This document shows positions 40,293 to 49,130 of a stretch of 64,000 nucleotides of DNA, in pieces. The notes under the pieces were generated by a model. The model was not told the DNA's origin and searched no databases. It was given only the letters and a program-made list of their open reading frames with translations. Positions within the stretch are counted from its first letter, which is position 1. Each line of letters begins with the position of its first letter. A program made the position numbers and the translations under genes. Origin of the DNA: Lactobacillus sp. (GTDB taxonomy: Bacteria; Bacillota; Bacilli; Lactobacillales; Lactobacillaceae). The DNA lies in the NCBI GenBank assembly GCA_022483245.1, contig JAKVNR010000001.1, forward strand, positions 1,240,001 to 1,304,000. Direction: 5' to 3'.

Positions 40293-41441
40293 GAGCTGCC
40301 GCTGAATAAAGTAATTCAAAATTACTGGTGAGAGCACAGTTGTAATAATAATGACCATGATCAAGCTAGAGTAAATGCCTGCTGGGAACAAATGATGGGT
40401 AATGCCAATTTGTGCCACGATTAAGGCGACCTCGCCGCGAGAAATCACACCAGCGCCGACAATTTGTGCTTCGCCTTTGGAAAAATGAAAGAGCCGGCTG
40501 CCGAGCTCGCCACCCCAGAATTTGCTGAGTAAAGCTAAAATAGTGAGCAGAATAATGAATAAAAGATTTTTGCCAAAATCATGGAAGGTCATAGCTAAGC
40601 CAATATCAGCGAAGAAAACCGGAATAAAGATTGAATAACCGATCGCGCTGACTGATGAGCGGACGTTTTCGTAATCGGGTGTTTGCCGGATAGCGATCCC
40701 GCCAAAGAAAGCTCCAACAACGGCCGACAAACCCACTACTTCAGCTGCCCATGCCATTGTCAAAACCAAAACTAATGAAGCAATAACAACTGAGTAATTA
40801 ACTGACAATTTGCGGGCAACTTTCATAAAGTATGGGGCCACGAATTTGTAAATTAGCCAAACCCCGATGAAGTAGCCGAGTTCAATTAATAAATTCAAGC
40901 CAAAATTTTTGGTTAGCCCTTGTTGACCGCCTTCGTGGCTAAAGGTAGTGAATAAACTTAAGACGATGACAGCTAAAATATCATCAACAACCGCTGCCCC
41001 TAAAATTGCAATCCCAGCCCGCGTTTGCAATTGATTGCAGTCGCGCAGCACTTCAACTGAAATTGAAACCGAGGTTGCCGAGAAAACGATGCCGATAAAG
41101 ATCGCTTCCCAAATGGCCATATGGAAGCAGTAGCAAGCCAGGCCGATAAAAGCTACAGGCAAAATAACTCCAATGGTTGCTACAGTTAAGCTGAGGGCGA
41201 AATATTTTTTTAATAAATCGAGGTCACTTTTCAGCCCAGCTAAAAACATCAATAAGATGACGCCTAGGTTGGAAAAAATAGAGATGACTTCGTTGCTGTG
41301 CACGAGTCCTAAAATGGCTGGTCCAAGTAAAATACCTGAGAGCAGTTCTCCAATTACGCCAGGTAGATTAAAGCGAGCGAACAAGTGCGACAATAAAGTC
41401 GTAGTTAGTAAAATTAAAATTAAGTCGCTGATAATTTTCAT
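40275..41441 (-). CDS. Na+/H+ antiporter, CPA2 family
   Basis: 388 residues, about 12 membrane segments, no C-terminal RCK domain, so the short NapA-like form. LPGVIGELLSGILLGP (helix 2) and GAAVVDDILAVIVL are hallmarks; the Asp-Asp pair in the latter is the ion-binding motif of electrogenic members. Exchanges Na+ or K+ for H+ and helps pH balance. It ends inside the 3' end of the convergent CPBP gene. Confidence 0.92.
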   Translation of the reverse strand: MKIISDLILILLTTTLLSHLFARFNLPGVIGELLSGILLGPAILGLVHSNEVISIFSNLGVILLMFLAGLKSDLDLLKKYFALSLTVATIGVILPVAFIGLACYCFHMAIWEAIFIGIVFSATSVSISVEVLRDCNQLQTRAGIAILGAAVVDDILAVIVLSLFTTFSHEGGQQGLTKNFGLNLLIELGYFIGVWLIYKFVAPYFMKVARKLSVNYSVVIASLVLVLTMAWAAEVVGLSAVVGAFFGGIAIRQTPDYENVRSSVSAIGYSIFIPVFFADIGLAMTFHDFGKNLLFIILLTILALLSKFWGGELGSRLFHFSKGEAQIVGAGVISRGEVALIVAQIGITHHLFPAGIYSSLIMVIIITTVLSPVILNYFIQRQLSDEPD

Positions 41442-41460
41442 AAATTTATAATTCCTTTTT

Positions 41461-41619
41461 GGAGTTAATCATAGCAAAAAAATCAGCAATCACAAAAAGC
41501 CAGTCTGTGCCAATACTTTTGTTTATGTTGCCCAGCGAATTTTAATAACGCAGCGCTTTCCATCACAACAAGAGTTGCAAGAATTACAGCAAGTCATGAA
41601 TCAAATTTTGAAGGCGTAA
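41461..41619 (+). pseudogene. Possible gene remnant
   Basis: The 214-bp gap 41442-41655 contains a plus-strand open stretch that ends at TAA 41617. Its last ~25 codons look protein-like (TQRFPSQQELQELQQVMNQI, then LKA), an amphipathic helix rich in Gln and Leu. No start codon or ribosome site is evident, so it may be the 3' end of a decayed gene. Family unknown. Confidence 0.25.
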
Positions 41620-41655
41620 AAACTAGTTCCACTTTTAATTTCGTTAATTATAAAA

Positions 41656-43488
41656 TTAAGCCTTAGCCTGTTCAACGCCTGTTTGAGCTGGATTCTTCGG
41701 CTCAGTCTTAGCTAACAAGGCCAATAAGATCGTAATAACATCGACTACTTCTTGTAGAATTGCCCCAAACAGGACTGGAATAACACCAGTAAAGGCAATC
41801 AATTCAATGATGATAACGATGGTAATCGCAGTTAAAACGTCAATGTTAGCAACTTTTTGCGTGTGCTTAGAAATAGCAACAGCATTGTTAACCCGACTCA
41901 AATCGTTAACCATAATAATGGCGTCGGCGCTTTCACTAGCTGCAGTGGCACCTTTTGCCCCCATCGCAATCCCAACATCAGCTGCCGTTAAACTTGGCGC
42001 GTCGTTGACACCATCACCAACCATGACTACTGGCCGCTGTTCTTTTGGCACTTGTTTAATGGCTTCGATCTTTTGCGCTGGTAATAAATCGTGGCGAATA
42101 TCATCAACACCAGCTGCGTCACCAATCTTCTTAGCAACGTCTTCGTGGTCACCTGTCAGCATCATTATGTGATCAACGCCCTGCCGGCGCAAGGTTGCTA
42201 GAGTTTCTGCAGTTTCTGGCCGCATTTGGTCTTTGAAAGTGATGTAGCCAGCATATTCACCATCAATAGCGACATAAATCGCAGTCGTATTAACTTTCTT
42301 AGCGTCGTCTTCATCAGTCACAAATGAACGTTTGCCGACTTTAATTGCCTTGCCGTCAACGATCGCAGTTAAACCTTGACCAGTTGTTTCTTTAACGTCA
42401 TTAGCTGGCAAAAGATCGCTCTTTGGGACAGCTTTGACTAGGGATGAAGCAATGATGTGACTAGACTGCTGTTCAGCGCTGGCTGCCAGTTTTTTCAGTT
42501 CGTCTTGGCCGTAAGTTTGATCGACAGTAACGATTTGGTCAATCACTAATTGATTTTCAGTCAAAGTCCCAGTCTTGTCGAAGGCAAAAGTTTTGACTCG
42601 GGCCAGTTTTTCCAATGTGGTCCCGGACTTAACAATAATATTGTGCCGCGACATTGAGGACATCCCGGAAACCCAAGCAACTGGAGCAGCCAGTAGCAAT
42701 GGACATGGAGAAGCAACAGCCATAACTTCAACGAACCGAACAGGATCGCCTGAGATAATCCAGGCAGCAATCCCAATTACCAGGGAAATAATAGTAAATG
42801 GCACAGCGTAGCGGTCAGCCATCTTCACGAATTTAGCTGGTTGAGCCTGCGAACTTTTAACCAGTTCAACAATGCGCTGGTATTCAGAATCCTTGGCTTC
42901 TTTAGTGACGGTCATTTCAACGGCCACATCACCGTTGATAGAGCCAGACATCAATTCATCACCAACGGTTTTATCAACTGGAACAGATTCACCAGTTAAA
43001 GAAGATTGGTCAAAACTAGATGAACCTTTGCTGATTACACCATCAACTGGCACTTGGTTGCCCGGCTTAATCACGATTGTATCGTTAACACGCAGGTCTT
43101 CAACTTTGACGTCAGAAACCGCGCCGTTAACTAGCTTGTGAGCAATTCTAGGTGAGTGGTCAAGCAATGATTGCAGTTCTTTACCAGCTTGCGAAGCAGC
43201 GTAATCTTCTAGCGAATCGCCACCCGTTAGCATGAACAGAATCATTAATGCTGCCCAGTATTGCCGAACCAGCATGGTGGAAACAACTGCGATAATGGCT
43301 AACAGGTCAACGCCCCACTTGCCTTGCTTTAATGTCTGAATCATTTCCCACAACATGCTCAGGGCCATGATGGCGCCAGCAATATCAATGATTACTTCAG
43401 CCCATAATTTTTGGTGAAAAACCAGCTCGCAAACGCCGGCAATAATACCAATGATAATGGTGCTGAAAAACTTCCATTGGTGTTTCAT
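41656..43488 (-). CDS. Heavy-metal-translocating P-type ATPase (P1B, SPC type)
   Basis: 610 residues. No N-terminal metal-binding domain. Transmembrane motif SPCPLLLAAP where copper or zinc pumps usually have CPC or CPH, so it is the SPC type (P1B-4-like, iron/cobalt/zinc in known cases). Phosphorylation site DKTGTLTENQ, actuator SLTGESVPVDK, hinge GDGVNDAPSLTAADVGIAMG. The C-terminal helices read LQEVVDVITILLALLAK and lack the HEGG motif of classic P1B-4 members, so the metal is uncertain. ATG 43488 follows GGGAGGAG. Confidence 0.9.
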   Translation of the reverse strand: MKHQWKFFSTIIIGIIAGVCELVFHQKLWAEVIIDIAGAIMALSMLWEMIQTLKQGKWGVDLLAIIAVVSTMLVRQYWAALMILFMLTGGDSLEDYAASQAGKELQSLLDHSPRIAHKLVNGAVSDVKVEDLRVNDTIVIKPGNQVPVDGVISKGSSSFDQSSLTGESVPVDKTVGDELMSGSINGDVAVEMTVTKEAKDSEYQRIVELVKSSQAQPAKFVKMADRYAVPFTIISLVIGIAAWIISGDPVRFVEVMAVASPCPLLLAAPVAWVSGMSSMSRHNIIVKSGTTLEKLARVKTFAFDKTGTLTENQLVIDQIVTVDQTYGQDELKKLAASAEQQSSHIIASSLVKAVPKSDLLPANDVKETTGQGLTAIVDGKAIKVGKRSFVTDEDDAKKVNTTAIYVAIDGEYAGYITFKDQMRPETAETLATLRRQGVDHIMMLTGDHEDVAKKIGDAAGVDDIRHDLLPAQKIEAIKQVPKEQRPVVMVGDGVNDAPSLTAADVGIAMGAKGATAASESADAIIMVNDLSRVNNAVAISKHTQKVANIDVLTAITIVIIIELIAFTGVIPVLFGAILQEVVDVITILLALLAKTEPKNPAQTGVEQAKA

Positions 43489-43563
43489 GATTTACTCCTC
43501 CCAAAACATACTAGTCAATGTTATACCCCATCATAATAACACTTTTAGTCAGTTAACGTTTAA

Positions 43564-44034
43564 TTATTGTTTAGGGACTAATTGATATTTTCCATCAATT
43601 GCATGACCTAAATAATTAAAAGTTTTAATCCATTCTCGCCGGGTAATTAATCCTTGGAATTTTCCGTCTCGATCAACCACCGGGACAAAGTTATTGTTCA
43701 CTAATAAGTGCAGCTGAGTTTCTAGATCGTCATCTTCAACTTCAAGTGTAGCAAAATCAGTTTGCATAACATCTTTCACTTTTAACGTACTGAGCGGTGA
43801 AATTACAATATTATCTGGTGTCAGCATTTTATTGGTAATCATAGCCAAACTTATGAGACCCACGACCCGATTGTCGTGGTCGAGGACGGGAATTTTGGCA
43901 TACTTAACTTTCGTTAAAATTAAAAAGGCGTGGTATAAGGGATTATCGGCTTCGACGAACGCAATCCGTGAAGCGGGCACCAAAAAATGGCCAGGTTCGT
44001 CTTTAATCAATTTGGTTAGAGCTGGTGAAAACAT
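43564..44034 (-). CDS. cbpB: CBS-domain protein, CbpB-like c-di-AMP-binding protein
   Basis: 156 residues from ATG 44034 (ribosome site TTGGAGG). Two CBS motifs: HAFLILTKVKYAKIPVLD then LEVEDDDLETQLHLLVNNNF. The layout and the C-terminal WIKTFNYLGHAIDGKY match CbpB/YkuL, which binds c-di-AMP and, when free of it, stimulates the (p)ppGpp synthetase Rel in Listeria. In the same window lies gdpP, the c-di-AMP hydrolase. Confidence 0.8.
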   Translation of the reverse strand: MFSPALTKLIKDEPGHFLVPASRIAFVEADNPLYHAFLILTKVKYAKIPVLDHDNRVVGLISLAMITNKMLTPDNIVISPLSTLKVKDVMQTDFATLEVEDDDLETQLHLLVNNNFVPVVDRDGKFQGLITRREWIKTFNYLGHAIDGKYQLVPKQ

Positions 44035-44097
44035 GCTTGGCCTCCAAAAATTGTTCATTTCTTCACATTTATTATAGCTAAGAGCAGAAATCTAAGC

Positions 44098-44216
44098 AAA
44101 AAAAGAGGGCTAGCAAGGAAGTTGCTAGCCCGCCACAATCTCTTATTTGATTGGGAGGAAGAATGAATGAAATGAATGGAAAATGTGAGGAGTTATAGTA
44201 AGCTTTCCTGCTTGCT
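44098..44216 (-). ncRNA. Candidate small RNA A (anti-Shine-Dalgarno type)
   Basis: Minus-strand unit between cbpB and the malolactic enzyme gene. Perfect -10 TATAAT (44223-44228) and an upstream TTCACA motif give a start near 44216. A perfect 10-bp terminator hairpin GGGCTAGCAA / TTGCTAGCCC (44107-44131) is followed by Ts on the minus strand. The predicted ~119-nt RNA contains CATTCTTCCTCCC and ACTCCTCAC, complementary to ribosome sites plus start codons, as in streptococcal csRNAs. Shares promoter layout, 5' AGCAAGCA and C-rich core with RNA B. Plus-strand mini-ORF at the same place is a mirror of this. Confidence 0.5.
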
Positions 44217-44305
44217 ATGGTTATTATATTAGCCAGCAGTTGTGAACATAGAATGACATAAATCTTATGAATTTATTAAGATGATATTTTTTCAAAATAC
44301 TGGCA

Positions 44306-44442
44306 AAGAAAAAGTCCGCCTGACTGGACGGACCGAAATGGGATGAAAAGTCTTCCTTGAACAACGTTTTAAATCTACTTGGAGGAGTAAGAATGAAAAC
44401 AAAAGTTGGATTTAAGGAAGTAGTCGCAATTGCTTGCTTACT
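44306..44442 (-). ncRNA. Candidate small RNA B (anti-Shine-Dalgarno type)
   Basis: Second copy of the same module. -10 TATAAA (44449-44454), with tandem TTCACA-N5-TTCACA repeats just upstream (44467-44483). Terminator hairpin GTCCG(T)CC / GGCGGAC (44314-44333) followed by Ts on the minus strand. The predicted ~137-nt RNA contains CATTCTTACTCCTCC, a full complement of a ribosome site with start codon. The direct repeats resemble a PhoP-type or other OmpR-family response-regulator box, so transcription may be stress-controlled. Confidence 0.5.
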
Positions 44443-44539
44443 ACACCTTTTATATTAGTGACCAATTGTGAACAAATTGTGAACTTATTTTTGCAAAAAG
44501 TTAAAGCTTTCACCAACTATTTATTAATGAAAAAGCGTT

Positions 44540-44545
44540 TATAAT
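44540..44545 (+). promoter_or_regulatory. -10 element of the malolactic enzyme gene
   Basis: TATAAT with no good -35 at the right distance, which suggests an activator-dependent promoter. The start codon follows after about 35 nt. Confidence 0.45.
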
Positions 44546-44580
44546 AGGAATATAGAATATTAGCTAATAGAAAGAGATAT

Positions 44581-46242
44581 ATGATGGCAGAAAATATTTT
44601 AGGAAATCCTTTTTTAAATAAAGGTACGGCTTTTACGCTGGAAGAGCGGGAAGCGTTAGGGATTGCCGGTGCTTTGCCACCACGTGTGCAAAGTATTGAT
44701 GAGCAGGCTGAGCAAAATTTCCAACAGGTTAAATTGCGCAAACATGGCCCGCAGCAGCGGAAGTTCGTCATGGAAATTTTTAACACTAATCGGACTCTGT
44801 TCTACTACATGGTGCAAAAGCATATTGATTACTTTATGCCGATTATTTATGACCCAATCATCGCCCCAGCGGTTGAAGATTATAGTCATATTTTCATGCA
44901 GCCGCAGCAAGCTTGTTTCCTGTCGATTGATGATATGGACCGGACAGAAGAATATTTGCGCAATGCCGCAGATGGCCGGGATATTAAGCTAATTGTAGTG
45001 ACTGATGCGCAAGCTATTTTGGGTATTGGTGACTGGGGTGTTAACGGGGTTAACATTTCCGTCGGAAAATTAATGGTTTACACCGCTGCTGCTGGTGTTG
45101 ATCCGCGGCAAGTTTTGCCAGTTGTTCTGGATGTTGGGACTGACAACGAAAAATTGCTCAATGACCCATTATATTTGGGCAATAAGCACCACCGGATTAC
45201 TGGCAAACGGTATGACCGAATGGTTGATCGCTTCGTTAGATCTGCGCGCATGTTGTTCCCAGACGTCTATATCCACTTTGAAGATTTCGGGCGCGACAAT
45301 GCTACCCGGATTTTGAACTTCTATAAACAGCGGATCCCTGTCTTTAATGATGACGTTCAAGGTACTGGAATTGTATGTCTGGCTGGCGTTTTGCGGGCCT
45401 TAAAGATTAGCGGTCAGAAGATTACTGATCAAAAATTCCTGACCTTTGGTGCCGGAACTGCTGGTATGGGGATTGCCAATAAGTTATGCGATGAACTGGT
45501 TATGCAGGGACTTAGCTTAGAAGAAGCGCGCAAGCATTTCTACATGGTTGATAAACAAGGCTTGCTGTTTGATGACACTCCTGGTTTGACACCTGAGCAA
45601 AAACCATTCGTGCGTCACCACGATGAATTCCCAGCTGGTGCTGAAATGCCAGACTTGCTGTCTGCAGTTAAGGCTATTCACCCAACGATTATGATTGGTA
45701 CTTCTACTGTGCCAGGGGCCTTTACTGAAGATATTGTCAAAGAGATGGCTGCTCATGCTGAACGACCAGTTATCTTCCCAATTTCTAACCCGACTAAATT
45801 GATGGAAGCTCATCCAGATGACTTAATTAAGTGGACTGATGGCCGTGCGTTAGTAGCTACTGGTGTTCCTATGCCACCGGTTGAGTATAAGGGAGTTTCC
45901 TATAAGATTGGGCAAGCTAACAATGCTTTGATTTATCCCGGCGTTGGTTTAGGTGTCTTAGCTGCTAAACCTTGGCGGTTGAACAAGGCCATGCTGTCAG
46001 CAGCTGCTCACTCGCTAGGACATGATAAAGCCTTAAGCAAACCTGGTACAGCCGTACTGCCACCAGTTAAGGAAATCAGACAATTTACGGTTAAGGTAGC
46101 TGAAGCTGTTGTTCAATCGGCTATTGATCAAGGAATTGCCGATCCAAGTGTCACGAATGCTGAAAAAGCGGTTATGGACACGCAATGGCGGCCAAAATAT
46201 GAGCGGGAATATTCAGGTATTACCCATAACAATGCTAATTAA
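44581..46242 (+). CDS. mleS: Malolactic enzyme
   Basis: 553 residues. Converts L-malate to L-lactate and CO2 with NAD and Mn2+; belongs to the malic enzyme family. The start NPFLNKGTAFT, the malic domain with IGDWGVNGVNISVGKL and FNDDVQGTGIV, and the NAD motif FGAGTAGMGIAN closely resemble lactococcal MleS rather than pyruvate-forming malic enzymes. The start may be this ATG or the next codon ATG 44584. No malate permease or mleR regulator is adjacent. The ribosome site is weak (AAAGAG). Confidence 0.88.
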   Translation: MMAENILGNPFLNKGTAFTLEEREALGIAGALPPRVQSIDEQAEQNFQQVKLRKHGPQQRKFVMEIFNTNRTLFYYMVQKHIDYFMPIIYDPIIAPAVEDYSHIFMQPQQACFLSIDDMDRTEEYLRNAADGRDIKLIVVTDAQAILGIGDWGVNGVNISVGKLMVYTAAAGVDPRQVLPVVLDVGTDNEKLLNDPLYLGNKHHRITGKRYDRMVDRFVRSARMLFPDVYIHFEDFGRDNATRILNFYKQRIPVFNDDVQGTGIVCLAGVLRALKISGQKITDQKFLTFGAGTAGMGIANKLCDELVMQGLSLEEARKHFYMVDKQGLLFDDTPGLTPEQKPFVRHHDEFPAGAEMPDLLSAVKAIHPTIMIGTSTVPGAFTEDIVKEMAAHAERPVIFPISNPTKLMEAHPDDLIKWTDGRALVATGVPMPPVEYKGVSYKIGQANNALIYPGVGLGVLAAKPWRLNKAMLSAAAHSLGHDKALSKPGTAVLPPVKEIRQFTVKVAEAVVQSAIDQGIADPSVTNAEKAVMDTQWRPKYEREYSGITHNNAN

Positions 46243-46250
46243 GCGTAAAA

Positions 46251-46274
46251 AAATAAGGCATTAACGCCTTATTT
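46251..46274 (+). terminator. Bidirectional terminator between malolactic enzyme and rarA
   Basis: Perfect 9-bp stem AAATAAGGC / GCCTTATTT. It overlaps the last codons and stop of the convergent rarA gene. Confidence 0.85.
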
Positions 46275-47609
46275 TTTTTGCTGTGGATCGTGTTGCGCGT
46301 GCCATTGTTTAATATAAGCCAGCCGCTGCTTGAAGCGAATTTCTTTTCCTTGCTCAGTTGGCTCGTAAAAAGTTGTACCAGCTAGCTCTGGTGGCATAGT
46401 TTTCATGGTTGTCAATTTATCCGGAAAATCATGAGCATATTGATAATTCTTGCCATAATCTAAATCTTTCATTAATTTAGTTGGCGCATTGCGGATTTGC
46501 AGCGGTACTTCTAAATTGCCAGTGCGTTTAATGATAGCTTTTGCTTTCAAATCCGCTTTTTCCATTGCATTTGATTTCGGTGCGCAGGCTAAGTAAATGG
46601 CACATTCAACCAAGTGAACGCTGCATTCAGGCATGCCAATAAACTGGCAGGCTTGAAAAACATTAACGGCTAAATTTAAAGCATTGGGATCAGCTAAACC
46701 AATATCTTCGCTAGCAAATCTAACCATCCGGCGAGCAATGTAAATGGGATCTTCCCCGCCTGCTAGCATCCGTTCACACCAGTAAACAGCTGCGTCAGCA
46801 TCACTATTGCGCATCGACTTATGCAAAGCAGAGATCAAATCATAATGTTCTTCACCATTGCGGTCATAGCGCAAAGATTTAGTATTGATCAATTGACTGA
46901 GTGTTTGCTCAGTGACAGTAATAGTGCGTCCATCTTTTTGACCATTTAAAACGGCCATTTCGAGAGTGTTTAAAGCATTGCGGCCGTCACCATTAGCAAA
47001 CGCCGCGATTTCTTTGAGTAAACTATCATCGACTTGCACTGTGTAATCAGGAAAGCCGTCGGGATGTTTTAAGGCCCGCTTTAACAATTGCATAATATCG
47101 GCTTGCGTTAAGGCATGCAGAACAAAAACTTTGCACCTGCTTAATAAGGCTGAATTGATTTCAAAGGATGGATTTTCAGTCGTGGCTCCAATTAAGGTAA
47201 TTGACCCGCGTTCTACGTATGGTAAAAATGCATCCTGCTGAGCCTTATTAAAGCGATGAATTTCATCAATAAAAACGACAGTTTTGTCGCCATATTCACG
47301 GGATTGCTCAGCTTCATTCATGATTTTGCGAATATCTTTAATGCTGCTGGTGACTGCACTAAAAGTAATAAAATGAGCCTTGGTGTGTTTAGCGATAATT
47401 TCAGCCAAGGTAGTTTTGCCAACTCCTGGTGGTCCCCAGAAAATCAGAGATGGAATCTGATCAGCTTCAATTAGGTCACGCAAAATTTTGCCCGGACCGA
47501 CTAACTGTGTCTGCCCGACAAATTCATCTAGATTTTGCGGGCGAACGCGGCTGGCTAATGGCGTATTATTATTCTGATTAGCTAAAGCAAATAACGATTC
47601 GCTTTTCAT
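46269..47609 (-). CDS. rarA: Replication-associated recombination protein A (MgsA/RarA)
   Basis: 446 residues. AAA+ ATPase related to clamp loaders, acting at stalled forks. Walker A GPPGVGKTTLAEII, Walker B VVFIDEIHRFNKAQQD, sensor IGATTENPSFEINSALLSRCKV. The C-terminal tetramerisation half has HKSMRNSDADAAVYWCERMLAGGEDP. Full family length. Convergent with the malolactic enzyme gene. Confidence 0.95.
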   Translation of the reverse strand: MKSESLFALANQNNNTPLASRVRPQNLDEFVGQTQLVGPGKILRDLIEADQIPSLIFWGPPGVGKTTLAEIIAKHTKAHFITFSAVTSSIKDIRKIMNEAEQSREYGDKTVVFIDEIHRFNKAQQDAFLPYVERGSITLIGATTENPSFEINSALLSRCKVFVLHALTQADIMQLLKRALKHPDGFPDYTVQVDDSLLKEIAAFANGDGRNALNTLEMAVLNGQKDGRTITVTEQTLSQLINTKSLRYDRNGEEHYDLISALHKSMRNSDADAAVYWCERMLAGGEDPIYIARRMVRFASEDIGLADPNALNLAVNVFQACQFIGMPECSVHLVECAIYLACAPKSNAMEKADLKAKAIIKRTGNLEVPLQIRNAPTKLMKDLDYGKNYQYAHDFPDKLTTMKTMPPELAGTTFYEPTEQGKEIRFKQRLAYIKQWHAQHDPQQKK

Positions 47610-47693
47610 GCTATGACTTCCTTAATAAATTGACGATCTTGCTTTTAGCAAGCATTTGTTTAGGATATAAGTATTTGCAGCACAGGAGGCCCT

Positions 47694-48815
47694 ATGCACA
47701 AATTTTTTAAATCAATTGCAATCCTACTAACATTTGCAGCTGTAGGTGGCTGTTTTTACTACTATTATTATCGGCAAAAACAAGCGCAAGCGCAATTTTA
47801 TGCTCAGCCGGCTCTAAAAGTAGCTAAAGATGGTACTAATACTAATGCTGCTTGGCAGAGCTTGCCAGCGTATAAACGACGGTTAAACAATAAATTCCCG
47901 AGCTTATATCAAGACGCGTTTAAAACAGCCCCTACTAGCAAGATTGGTGCGAATGTAATTATTCCGGGTTTGCGGCAAACTAAAGCAAGCAACCTGCAAA
48001 CACAAAAATTAAGCAAGTGTCAGACCATGACCCCGCAAGGATTAACGATTGCAGGACCATATATCTTGATTTCAGCTTATGATGGCCAGCATGAACATGC
48101 ATCAGTTATCTATTGCTTAGACAAAAAGACCGGCCGCTATTTAAAAACAATTCAAGTTGCGGGTAAGCCGCATTTAGGCGGTATTGCCTATGATCCGGTT
48201 GGTAAAAATATTTGGCTAACTGGTGAAAATAGTTCTGGCTCTGCCTTGATGTCAGTATCTATGTCGGCAATTAAAAAGCAGCGCGGCAACAAGCCGATTG
48301 CTTACCAGCAAGTGATTAATTTACCAACCATTGAACGAGCATCGACCGTAACTTATTTTGATAACCAATTATTCGTTGGCTTTTTCAATAATTATGATCG
48401 CGGCAAAGTTGCAGCTTACCCGCTTGCTCGCAGCGGTGTCTTCAAAAATTCGATTGCTAGCGATCAAATCAAATCAGTGACTGGGCAAGCTACTTGGTCG
48501 ATGGGATCAGGCAGCACAACGATGGACCAGCAGATTCAAGGTATTGCTTTTTACAATGATCTGATTTTGTTAAGCCAATCTTACGGCGGACAAGATTCTA
48601 AATTGTATATTTTCCCAGTTTCAGCTATTAATAATCTGGATGAAAAAAATGCGCAAAAAGTTATCGACTTTCCGCCTTATTTAGAACAGATTACAGTTCA
48701 AAATGGCCAACTATTGTGTCTATTTGAATCGGGCTCAAAAATGTATGCCCGTGACAGCATTATGGTGATGGATCGCATTTTATCAGTGAATATCATGGCG
48801 CTTTTAGGAGAATAA
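47694..48815 (+). CDS. Membrane-anchored beta-propeller-like protein of unknown function
   Basis: 373 residues from ATG 47694 (ribosome site AGGAGG). One N-terminal helix (about 5-25, ending VGGC then a Tyr run) anchors it; VGGC could be an atypical lipobox. The outside part has repeated blade-like segments such as GPYILISAYDGQHEHASVIY, GGIAYDPVGKNIWLTGENS and GIAFYNDLILLSQSYGGQD, which resemble a propeller. It stands directly upstream of the dlt genes, so a cell-surface role is plausible, but the family was not recognised. Confidence 0.6.
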   Translation: MHKFFKSIAILLTFAAVGGCFYYYYYRQKQAQAQFYAQPALKVAKDGTNTNAAWQSLPAYKRRLNNKFPSLYQDAFKTAPTSKIGANVIIPGLRQTKASNLQTQKLSKCQTMTPQGLTIAGPYILISAYDGQHEHASVIYCLDKKTGRYLKTIQVAGKPHLGGIAYDPVGKNIWLTGENSSGSALMSVSMSAIKKQRGNKPIAYQQVINLPTIERASTVTYFDNQLFVGFFNNYDRGKVAAYPLARSGVFKNSIASDQIKSVTGQATWSMGSGSTTMDQQIQGIAFYNDLILLSQSYGGQDSKLYIFPVSAINNLDEKNAQKVIDFPPYLEQITVQNGQLLCLFESGSKMYARDSIMVMDRILSVNIMALLGE

Positions 48816-48825
48816 GGAGATTACG

Positions 48826-49129
48826 ATGGAAGAATTAACGAAAAAAATTGCTTTTTGGGTACGGTTAGCTGGGTGGATTTGCTTATTTCCAGCGGCTTTT
48901 ATGATGAAGATTGCTCAAAACGCAGCACAGCATTATTTATCCGATCATGCTTGGAGTGATTGTCCTATTTGCAGCCTTTTTACTGGCTACAGGTGGGCAA
49001 AAGCGATGGCAAGATCCGCGCCGGCTGCAAGGGGCGATGATTTTTTCGATTATTTTTGTTGCCCTACTGCCAACGATTCCGTTGTATCTTGCTTATCGAG
49101 ATGCGGTGAAATTGCAACAGCAAAAATAG
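48826..49129 (+). pseudogene. Small membrane protein gene with a probable frameshift
   Basis: Frame 1 from ATG 48826 (ribosome site AAGGAG) gives a hydrophobic start, KKIAFWVRLAGWICLFPAAF, then turns into Cys-rich nonsense. Frame 2, readable from about 48911, gives two clear helices (IMLGVIVLFAAFLLATGG and IFSIIFVALLPTIPLYLAY) and ends at 49129. A 1-nt shift around 48905-48912 would restore a three-helix protein of about 100 residues. Either a real mutation or a sequencing error. It precedes dltX. Confidence 0.6.
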
Positions 49130-49130
49130 A

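Noticed and set aside
44176..44458. Two plus-strand mini-ORFs ending in CLLxLLY (44176-44232 and 44393-44458), both preceded by a strong ribosome site, possible peptide toxins or pheromones
   Set aside because: The aligned first copy has TGA at codon 3. The shared parts correspond on the other strand to a -10 element and an anti-Shine-Dalgarno core, and both hairpins have their T-runs on the minus strand. Minus-strand small RNAs explain the conservation better. The second peptide cannot be fully excluded.
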